Part shown: positions 12,701 through 24,700 of the stretch, in pieces | Layout of the letters: every line of letters begins with the position of its first letter | Numbering within the stretch: the first letter of the stretch is position 1 | NCBI GenBank assembly: GCA_032622095.1 | Contig: CP136069.1 | Coordinates: 157,347,043 to 157,411,042 of the forward strand | From: Siphonodentalium dalli | Taxonomy: Eukaryota > Mollusca > Scaphopoda > Gadilida > Siphonodentaliidae | Direction of reading: 5' to 3' | Length of the DNA: 64,000 nt | Position numbers and translations under genes: made by a program | Notes under the pieces: model-generated | What the model was told of the DNA's origin: nothing | Database searches by the model: none | The model's input: only the letters and a program-made list of their open reading frames with translations

Positions 12701-15700
12701 TTATTATTTTTCCCCAGGATGACAATGAGGCTATAGCTATGTTATTATTTTTTCCCAGGACGATAATGAGGCTATAGCTATGTTATTATTTTTCCCCAGG
12801 ATGACAATGAGGCTATAGCTATGTTATTATTTTTTCCCAGGACGATAATGAGGCTATAGCTATGTTATTATTTTTCCCCAGGATGACAATGAGGCTATAG
12901 CTATGTTATTATTTTTCCCCAGGACGATAATGAGGCTATAGCTATGTTATTATTTTTCCCCAGGATGACAATGAGGCTATAGCTATGTTATTATTTTTTC
13001 CCAGGACGATAGTGAGGCTATAGCTATGTTATTATTTTTCCCCAGGATGACAATGAGGCTATAGCTATGTTATTATTTTTCCCCAGGATGACAATGAGGC
13101 TATAGCTATGTTATTATTTTTCCCCAGGACAACAATGAGGCTATAGCTGCTATATATTATTTTCCCCTAAGACGACAATGAGGCTATAGCTATGTTATTA
13201 TTTTTTCCCAGGACGATAATGAGGCTATAGCTATGTTATTATTTTTCCCCAGGATGACAATGAGGCTATAGCGATGTTATTGGATCCAGTGGTACAGAAT
13301 ATTGGGAATAATTTACCTTTAGAGGAATTACTGGAGGATGAGAGAAACTTCCCGCCGATTGTAGATATACCGCCAGACGCTGACGATGAGACCATGGTCG
13401 AATTGGCTATTGTTCTTAGCTTACAAGAGCAAGTAAGTTTATTGTTAAAATTAGTACCGGTCAACTTTAGATATTGTACTGGAAGTCTTGATTTTGTGAA
13501 GAACAGCCTCTCACGGATATATAAACAAACTTTGTTTACAAAATTGATATCACAAACTGTTGTTGTTTACAACTTATTCACAGTAAGGCCAAACAAAATT
13601 TATTTGACTCTCAGCCAATTTTTTTTCTGAATCAATGAGTGAGGACTTTATTTTTTTTTTTTATATTTTTCTGTGCACATCGTAAGCATGAATTATGATA
13701 GCTTCCCTTGTCTATACACTTCTCTATTATAACTTGCGATCCTAAATTTCCTCCAGTGCCTTTCAGTTGTTCTGGAGTTATATAATTACTGGTAGTACAC
13801 CAGACTATGATGATCAATGTAGTCATATACTTAATGTTCTATGTCACTATATATATACATGATAGTCAATCATCACATATTACACAGAGATATGTTAAGA
13901 GTTCATGTTTTTTTGGTCATAATATCAAAAATAGAAATAAAATGTCCAATGATTAGCAGTTATTTCAATGCGGCAGAGACTGAGAATCAAATAATATTTT
14001 TTATTTTGCCTAATATCTGCCTTGTCTATGGAAATTGTACTCTTTGTACTCAGTTTACAATGCCTGGTATGACCTCATATTGGTAGCAATGTGCTAATTT
14101 GAAATGTTTCTACATTTACAGGCTGGGCAAGCAGGATCATTAGGACTTCAACACCTAGCTCTTGCGAGTCAGGCTCAGGTTAGATTTTTATCAAAACTAT
14201 ATAAAGCCTGATATCATGACATGTCACAGCTTATAGATCGATACAAATTGATTCGTGTAAATATACTCACAACAAAAACCACGAGAATCTAAGTGGAATC
14301 GCGTTGTATATGCACTAATATTTGTGCTGCACGTTCAACTGTTTTAATCAATTGAGATTCCAGACAGTGGAAAATAGGTCACCAGGTTTGACACGGTTAT
14401 CAATTATATTGCTTTAATCTCTGCTGAAGTTGTTAACCCTTAATGACATGAGCTTCATGAAATTTTGCAAAACCATGTGTCATTGCATTCTCTTATATAT
14501 GCATACATTGGCCTAACAATATTTACCTTGACGATGTTAGCCAGTCCGTTCTCTTATATAGGCGAGGCTCCCTATGGGAGACTCGCATATATAAGAGAAA
14601 ACACTGCCACAGGATCTTTATTACTGCACCCGCCCAGCTCCCATCATGAAAGTGTTAAAACTAGGACAGTGGAAAAGGAGAAACTGACAGGTCCGTGTTT
14701 GGGTGACTAGCCACATAACTGTCCGAACATCTCTATTGACAGATCATGGATGTCTAAATATATGGAATTTTTGTTTCCAACTTTTGAGTGACTACAAAAT
14801 TAAATATGCTGATTGGGCCAAATAGATCATTTTTGAGTGTTCATCTCAATGCTGTTAAGTGGCTAGACACGTAATGGAAAATAGCCACCTAACTCTCTAT
14901 TAAGTTGGCCACATAAATGTCAGATGTAAGCACGTGCATCCATCCGTGCATCAACAATTTTGTTCGGCATGCGCTACAGGCTACATTCCTCATCCGATCT
15001 TCACCAAACTTCATATGTAGCTTCAGGGTGACCTATAGATGGGAGCTATCAAATTGTCCCGAATTTCGATGAAAATCATGGCTGCCAGCAGCCATCTTAG
15101 ATTTCAAATTTGAATCCATCAGCACACCCTACAGCCCATATTTATATCTGGATCAATTTTAATTTTGCAGACACGATTGTGATCACCTGTAGATGGGAGC
15201 TATCGAATTTGAACGATTTTCAATAAAAAACATGGCAGCCAGCGGCCATCTTGGAATTTACTCTTTGTATGACTAAATCCTTTGGCACACCTTACAGACC
15301 AGTTTACTTTCCTTCTTTATCATTCTATTCATTGCTCAGCAAAAAATTAACTCCTTCCCAAGTTGAGCTACAGTGTCATTGACACTTTCATTTTGTTTGC
15401 AGAAGTTACAGTGCACGTGACGAATGCAGTATTTTCTGCTGCTATTAAGTGTCCAAAAACTAAACAAAAAGCCATGTGTTTCACAAGAAATACGATAATA
15501 TGTTGTGTATATTTTGTAAATATGTACATGTTTTGCCGAGTGTATCTTCGCATGTCAACTCAATGATTGATTTCGCCATGGCTTCTCAACAAGAAATTTT
15601 GTCTAATTTGAGTTAAAACCCCCAAAAAATAAGCTTTGGAGGTTTATTATGCCTCCCGACTCCTGTAGGAGGTTTGGGACACATAGCTGATGGCTCTGTC

Positions 15701-18700
15701 TGTCGGGTCATCCTTCCATCGGTCCATACAAACATTTCAGCTTGTTAATTATAAGATTTTGTTGTCATTTGGCATTGTGATAGAACAGATTGGAGAAGCC
15801 AACACACTATGGATTTTGTCTCAATTTTTTAGAGAGTTACACCCTTGTTTGACTTGGAAATTTGTGAATTTTATGTCCATACTAACATATCACCTTGTAA
15901 CTCCGGTGTTAATTATAGGATTTTGTTTTCCTTTGGCATGGTGATAGCACGGCTTGGGGGAAGGATACCCACATACTATGGGTTTCATCCATTTTCACCA
16001 GAGTTACAAACCTTTTTGACTAGTATATTTGTGAATTTTGCAACCTTACAAAAATTTCAGCTTGTAACTCGGGATAACTCCAGTTAATATCAACTGATCG
16101 CAATTAACCTTAATTCACATTATTCAGGTCAAGTTTTAATTTAATTTTTCTCTCCTAAAAAAGCTAACATCCAAAAAAGCCACTTTTTTCGGGGAACACA
16201 GCCTTATATTTAGAATTGTGTTCAGTTCTGACATATAAATATCAGTCACCAAGTATATGGTAATGGCTAATTCTGTTCGAGATTAAGATTTACTATGAGT
16301 TAGACCCCATGACATCAGGACAATTTATTGAAATCTCGAAGACATAATTTTCTCGCTATTATATTGTTCTCCATGGATCATTGTTGTTAGACAGTAATTA
16401 TTTTATCCTTTGTTCTGTTAATAACAAAAAGTATAACTTAATGGGTCATATAAATACTATAAATAAATAACAGTTTTGTATGGCGTAAAATCCACCGAAG
16501 TGCTCTAAACGCTTGACATGTTAAACATAAAATACAATTGCAAATATAAGACATAATTATGGACATCAACAAAAATGTAGAACTATAAGTGAGATGTTAC
16601 TAAGAAATAATATGATAATATGCAAGGCATATAGAACGACCCAGTCTTAATAGTAAGAATTATATTTTTATTGAATACCGGTGCTTTACATAGTCATAAT
16701 GATAAAGTTAAACCTTTATAAATGAACACCATTGATATGAAGTGGGAAGTAGTAAACATAAACATCGTATTGGCTGCTGACTTCAGAAAAAATCAACACT
16801 TCGCTGCATTTACATGTAAAACTTGATGTGATAATATAATTAACTCAGATTACGTGTGTATGAGCACGGATTAAACGCTCAATCAATACATCAATCAATA
16901 TATGGCTAATCTATAGTGAGGTGACATCAGTTGTCCGCGAAGACGACATGACACGTTCAGCCCTGTCTGGATTCTGGCCCGCAGAGACAAATGACGCTTT
17001 GACGTCATTACGCCGTAACTGCCTTCAATTTGTTAACAAATGAAACTGATCTAATATGAACCTATGTAGGACATATTCATAACAACTTACTGTTTATAAA
17101 TAAATAAATACATCAGTTGTCCATTGCCACATATCAGAAGTTGTGAAGTAGAAAATTCGTTTCATATCTGATTCCGCGATTTTGTGAAACCACTGCCGGA
17201 AGGCACGTGATTTTTTCACGAAAATGTTGTGTGAATAAAAATTTCTCCTTCACGGTATACTGTAATTTATGTGTGACGTCACAAGTACGCACGCCCGCCT
17301 GTTACCTATACACGACCCAAGCTCGGGCGCGTAAGCGCGCCGAGCGGGGTCGTTACAAAAGCGCATTAAAATTACAAATAAATTTTTTTATTAAAAAGCT
17401 ACTGGTAAATTGGGGGTGATAAACATGCTAAAAAATGCTAACAGCGAAAAAAGGGGGTAAAATGGCATGAAAATGGGGAAAGATCGGGAAACGAGTAAAA
17501 TTGAATCAAAAAATATTGATGAGACTAAGGTGCTTAATTAGTGATCCAAACAGTATAAAAGATAGAATATTAGGCCAAAAAAAAAAAGTGTTTTGATTCT
17601 CGGGCAATTTTTTTTGAGAATCGATGAGGGAGCGAGGGTTTTATTTTTATTTTTTATTTTCGTTATGGGAATAATGCCCATAGTTTAAAGCATGGGTTAT
17701 ACTTTCCCAGGTGAAGAAAGTGTAAGGAGAACATTGTTTTGATATAAACTAATGTATTCCACTATAAAGAATGACCATAATAAGATCGTTCTCAACGTTT
17801 TAGATGTACCAGTCCACTAACGTTTTATCACCTGTTGTCACATTTAATGGGAAGATAATATTTGCGTTTCTAATATTGTTTTGTAACAAGCATGTTTAAT
17901 AACAACAAACAGAGCTAAATATCCGGTTCAATTACTCAAATAAAAATACGGAAATTGAATACAATCGAAACGAAAAGATATATATAGTGATCTTCATAGA
18001 ATGTCTAGAATGACTTATTCTGCCGTATCTGAATAAGTATTATGTACCTCAATACATGCCAGCCATAAAAACTTCAAATATTAAACCATCGACAGATATT
18101 GTATAGATCGATGATTTAAACCAGCATACACATCGCCCCTATTTCTTTCTGGTTTGCGTTCCCGAAATGGTAAATCTCAGAATTGTTTCCCGTTTACCAT
18201 TTACCTTTTCGAATTGATAAAATACCGAAATATTTGAACACATTTCACTCAATAAACTTGGGGTTTGGGCACCTTGTGGTGACACTATACCTGGTAGTTA
18301 TCCTTGCATAGTGTCTGTTTTTGAATACCAACACATACACCATTGTATGTCTTATCATATTCAATGTTTGAAACATAACTAATTTCTGTTTTCTAGTTTC
18401 TTATTTTCGTGTTATCATTTGACAGCGTGGTCAAATTTGAAAATCGTAATAAAATGGTTCAACGCGGGCCTTTTTTCCAGACGCGGCTATGCCCAAGAAT
18501 CAAAACCTTTTTTTTTTTGGCCTTATCAACGGAGTATTTGAGTTCATTGAGTCGATTTTGTTGACAGGATGGTTCTCCTCTAGAAGAGGGAGACCTGACT
18601 GACACAGACACAGCTCCTGGAAGTGATGACGAGGTTGTAAGCAATACAGCGACAGATGGCTCCACCCTCCGGACATCACCAGCCGAACACGGTGGTAGCG

Positions 18701-21700
18701 CTGCCGGCTCAGAAAGTGGCGGGAGTGCTGGGGACTATATTTCAAGTATGTACCATAATACTCAAATTCTATACTCAGGGACAAAAAACCTGTTAACCCT
18801 TTACCCAACAGAAGGGCCCTGTGCCAATGCATTCTCGTATATATGCGAGTCGACCATAGGTCGCCTCGCATATATAAGAGAATGCATTGGCTTAACACAT
18901 TAAAAATTATAAAATTGTTAAAGAATGTAAGAAAAAATGGTAAAAAGTGTTAAAAAAAAGATTTTTTTTAGGCAATGCATTCTCTTATATATGCGAGGCG
19001 ACCTATGGTCGACTCGCATATATAAGAGAATGCATTGGCACAGGGCATAACTGTAACTATCACAATGTGGTCAAGGAGCCGGTTCCAATGATATCCATAT
19101 TTGTATGGTTCTATTGAGACGGACCGAAGATATTTTAGGCTGTTGAAGCTTTATTTGGCCGGTTTTGGCCGGTTTGTTGGGTAAAGGGTTAAAAACTTGA
19201 GTGAATTATTAACTCTTTCTATACTAAATACTCATTGACGAGTAGTTCCCTTATGAAATGTTTAGATAATAAGTTCAACTAATGACCATAGTCCGTTTTT
19301 TAACTTATTATCTAAACAGTTCCCACCAATGATTATGAATCATTCTGATCTTGTATTATCTGTTTTTCTGTCTGCTGTCTGCTTTTATTACCTGAACACC
19401 CCTTCAAATGAATTATAGACCATTCCAATATATACATTTATAATTGAATGGGAGAATCCGTTTAGTAAATGGTTAAAATGAATGCACAAATGATCTCTGA
19501 TGAGTCGCAATTCTATACAAAATATTTCCGCCAAAGGAAGCCCTCACACTGAACTATATGGATAATGTCCTGCGTTTGTAAACCATAGCAGAAAAGGGTT
19601 AACTTTTATTGGTCGCCTACGGTAACTAATGGTCAGTGGCTTGCCTCGGTATCAGTCACGCATGCGCAGTCCCAATATAATTCACTGAATTAGCCAGTTT
19701 ATTTTCTGCTACCACAGAGAGAAGTCATAAGGGAGTATTGTTCCGAATTTGTCGTTTAACAACTAGACAACAAATTCAATTTATCGATACAATAATTACT
19801 GGTCGCCTACGCGTTAGTTTTTAGAATTATTGTTTCGAATTCACGGACCGTTTCGCTTCAAACATACAATTGTTCCGTGTTTTCGAATAGGCGGCGGCGG
19901 ACTTAAAACTTTTCGAATCTGAAAATCGACATTTCGCCATAATCAGCCGCCATTTCAAGGCCTTACGAGGCGCATAGACTATTGTGAACAATTCATCTAT
20001 GTAATTATTATAGAACCTATAAGGTATGATATATTTTGTCAGATATAAAAAATGCCACGTGTTTTTACCGGAAGTCTCCTAATTTCGTGGTAATTTATTT
20101 ACGCGTGGACATTTATTTAGCAATAATTACCATCGCTACTGACGCTATCTATCATAATGTTATGAACAACATTCTTTCTCATAATACTTTGTTGTTTTAT
20201 GGTTCTATACCACTGATCCAGATGTGTTGGTCACATTCGAAGTTAAAGTTGATAACATCTTGGTTTATCAATGTCAAAAACAGATACCATTAATCAAGGC
20301 CTTACGAGGCGCACAGATTATTGTGAGAAATACATCTATGGAATTATTATAGCACCTATAAGGTATGATTGAATTTGTCAGATATCAAAAATGCCACGTG
20401 ATTCTCCGCCGGAAATATCATAATTTCGTGGGAATTATTTTGACGTTTTAATGCGTGGAAATTTATTTAACAATAATTCCATCGCTACTGACGCTATCTC
20501 TCGTCATGTTATGAACAACGTGCTTTCACATAATACTATGTTTCAATACAAATGATCCTGATGTGTTAATCACGTTTGACCTTGAAGTTGATTACAATCT
20601 ACCCAATAATACTGACAGTTGATTAGATCTTGGTTTATCAATGTCACATGCATAACAATAACTTCATATGACAGTAGTACCGTAGTGCTACGAATAAATC
20701 TCAGCCATGTCATAGAGGTATGTCGATTAATAGCTACCTTGTATATACCGCTATTCTCAAAGTGATTGACCAGAGAAACGGGATGATACCCCGGTCATGA
20801 CCGCGGTGATACCGGTAATAAACGGTAGCGGTATCGAGACGGTCATGGCGTGAAGTTACGGTATTGGGTGATGATACAGTGGTCTTTTAGCGGGCACCGC
20901 ATTAATTTTGTGGAATGCCGCGGTGATTTTCATGGAACTCTTTTAGGGGAGGTATTTACTCGCGCATGCTTGTTCGCGTTAACAAGCGGTATCGGTGCCG
21001 CGGTGTTGGAGGATACCGCGGTATAGTACCGCCATATTAACTGGGTGACACCACGTTATTGGTGGTTAATTACTTTAAGTATGGCGGTAGGTCTAATGAA
21101 CAATAGCTGCGATTATACACCAGCCGGTTCAGCAAGCCGGTCTGAACCGGTGGGCTTGTAAATTTCTGAGAAGGATCCAGGGATGTTTTTCTACCTGCTA
21201 CAGGTTTGGGCGCTCAAACTCTGGAGACCCTGGGGATAGTAATTATTAAAGTGGTTCTCCATTATTTCAACAAATTTTTCTAAGAGAATAATTCAACAAC
21301 TAAACATGAAAATCGGATGAGATAGTCTACTAGTATGATATAGAGCCTTTATTTGCACCATCTCTGGATCCTTCCCAGGTAGTATTTCTCGGGCGGATCT
21401 CTTCTCGGGCAGGAACAGTTCACGCTCCCCCGATTATGCCGCGGCATTAAATCAATTAGTGGGGAAGCGACCGGTGGCGATGCAGGGGTACTTGGGACCC
21501 CCAGGACATTTGGTCCCACACCGGCGCAAGCGGTTCTGTGTGCTGAAGTTGCCAAAATCGCGTGCGAACGTAACAACACCGGCTGGGCGGCCTACGGCGA
21601 CTTCAGCATAGGGCAGTGGCCCTATCCATGAGGTAGCAAGCCCGGTCCCCTTGGTCACGATCTATATAAAGACAACGCCTTGCCTGCCTCTCAGCCGTCT

Positions 21701-24700
21701 TGGGGTTTCTACTGCAATGGCCTCTACCCATCGTTCTGCTTGGACAGGACATTCAGCTTGGTCGGGACCACCTGCATTTGGGGGGGGGGGGCTCACCCCG
21801 GTCCGATGGCTCCACCTCCTTCCGGTTATCAGAAGAAACCAGTTTTGGCTAATGGCTATGGGATTCTTCATTTCGACACTGGACTCCAAAATTGGAACTC
21901 AGTTTATCAGCCTTAAAATTCCATGGGAGGTATTTACTCCTCAATTGAGCCATCGCCGGAATGGGCCTCCCTCTAGTGTTTTGTCGTCCATTATTGCAGG
22001 TCGTTCCGACGCTAGGGCAGAGAGCGACATGCTATCCTTACACCCCAAGGCGTCTGAGGCTTTCGATGACGACCCGTCTGCGCACAATACGTCAGACTGT
22101 GGGTCTTTTCGGTCGTCACAGTCTGGCATCGGTAAGGCAGAAGCTGCGGATCGTGATTTCCTATCCACGGATTATCTCATCTATATGCTTCTTCCTACTG
22201 AACTATGTACTCTCAAGCTCGCCTGGCTCGCCCTGCGCACTCGTACCACCGTCTTCAAAATGCATCGAGAACACGATCTATCTTACCTGTGATATACATT
22301 TCATAGGTAAGTGACACGACCCGCAACTGACACACTGGTCAATAGACTTCACACATGAATGAAGCACATTTACATGGAAAGCATTTCTCTTGTCACGTGC
22401 CACAACGACCCTGCCAATGGCCTGGCCGACAGAGTACATCTCATGGCTCTTCATACTATTATTACCAATATCAATTTGATTATCTGGCACATGGTAATAA
22501 AATTAACAGGGCACTGCACGCCTATAGACAATAGACAATAACGCGGGCAAAGACGTTTGCACTGTCCATCTCAGCTTTCTAGGAAGCTCATTGACTAGCG
22601 TTATAGACCTTTCTTTGCAGGCAGGGGACCACCCAGTCCGAGTGGATCCCAACCCCATGGCACCCGATCATACGGGCCTGAAACCATGCTGCCAACTCTG
22701 CGCGCTTCGGTATATGCCGGAATTGTCCTATCAACATTCGACAATAAAAAACAGGCAAAGACGTTTGCGCTGTCCAGCTCAGCTTTCGAGGAAGCTCTTT
22801 GACTAGCCATCAAACCTTTCCTTGCAGGCAGGGACCAACCCATATGAGGGGATCCCAACCACATGGCACCAGCCGCCCAATCATAAGGGCCTGAGATCAT
22901 GCTGACAACTCTGCTCGCTTCGGTCTATGCTGGATTTGTCCTTCAACAGGACCACTTAGGTCGGGGGAGCTCCTCTCCATCATGGCTCTTAAAATTCAAT
23001 AAGTAACAACATTATAAAGGGATGTGTTTCCTTTACTAGGAGGATAAAATTTTTCATTTGTTTCCTTAATCAGCGAGCCTTTTTGGAGGGGGTCTTCCCC
23101 TAGTTTGCTGCATGCCTCACACTAACATATCACACACCTAGGTCGTTCTGCTGCATGTTTGGGGGGGAAAGTGACATGATGTTCTGGGCAGAGGCTCCGA
23201 ACTGAATATTCCGCATGGTGACAATTTACCCGTGGTTATCATCTGATTACATTGTACATCATTTGAACTGATTTCAGTTGTCAAAGAGCCAAAGGGCCTT
23301 CTGCAATGATCTCATTGTGACTTATAGATCACCTTGATATATAATTTTTATATCATTTTTATATATTTATATCAGTCCTTCCCAGGAGACGGGAGTGATT
23401 GCTCTCGAACCCGTATGCACTCGTAATTTTCAATTCACGTGTGCTAAAATTCGCACCCGTCCTTCTTCACAAAATACTAATGGAGACTGTAATTGTTGGT
23501 TCAATATTGAACTATTTTAAGGTTTATTTAGATGCTTTACCATCTCAGTGCAACTATGGCATATTAAAGTGTAACTAGACATAGGTCTATTCCACAATGA
23601 CTTTTGGTTTGAGCAAAAACCAAACTTACATGTACAATTATGGTATCGTATGGGTGCCATATTACACCCGTCTTCTGCATTACGGGAGCAAATAAATGCT
23701 CTCTGTGTGTTTTCCTCAGGGGAAGGACTGTTTATATACTCGTAAGATTTGTATCACAGGATTTCTGTCGGATATCCTGTGATGCATAGGTACCTCAGAG
23801 AGGGCTCCCTCTGTTCAGATGGCTTGACTCCATTATCGTTGTACAACCTGTTTGGCCTAATGGGTTCTCAACTCAATCCCTGTGCCACAAATTTGGCATC
23901 AGGTTCTCTGGCTTTTTCTTTGGCGAATAGCAGTTAGTTAATTTAGGTTGTCTCGCCATCGATGGAGTGGGCCTCCGTCTGCAGGTCGTTCTGTCGCTAA
24001 GGCGGAGAGTGAGTTAGTCTCCTTCCTTCATGATACTGCATCGTGGGACCTTAGAACAGACAGCTGAAGAAGACAACACAGAGAGGAACGAAGAGTTTCT
24101 TCTAACGTTATACTTGCTCGGTTCGCTCGCAACTATGCATTGGATGGCACCTCATGGGATGTTTGTTTCAAAACAAGGGGGGCGGTACACATTTGAGCAA
24201 TATAGCACTCTAACTATATGAGTTATTTCACGTAAATAATCCTAACAGATTCATTAAAGTGTTCATATATGGTACAATCTGTTTTAGAAGAGTACTTTTA
24301 CTCAAAACTTTGGCTATTAACTTTATTGCTCGTGCCTCCTCCTGGGCTTGCATTCTAATCCATATAGTTCAGTGTGAGGGCTTCCTTTGGCGGAAATATG
24401 ATATTTTTAAAAATATAATATATATTTCCTTAAAGAAAGCCTGAACACTGAACTATCATAGGGCCCTCCCATGGCGGTGCCATTCCCAACCCCGCGACTC
24501 GCCAATCTTCTGATTGAGTTGAAAATAAACTGGCTAATTCAGTGAATTATATTGGGACTGCGCATGCGTGACTGATACCGAGGCAAGCCACTGACCATTA
24601 GTTACCGTAGGCGACCAATAAAAGTTAACCCTTTTCTGCTATGGTTTACAAACGCAGGACATTATCCATATAGTTCAGTGTTCAGGCTTTCTTTAAGGAA

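Larger units (their letters stand above)
14179..18567. other. Intron 10 (4.4 kb, repeat-filled)
   Basis: Contents in order: family A element 14433-14658, duplicated module 14935-15310, dispersed repeat 15645-16085, family H repeat 16604-17325 and family I element 17571-18525. No exon seen. Confidence 0.65.

Noticed and set aside
21651-22292. 213-codon open frame as a host gene
   Set aside because: No start context, no homologous neighbours, overlapping open stretches in other frames, and part of it recurs degenerate at 23950-24020; better read as mobile-element debris.
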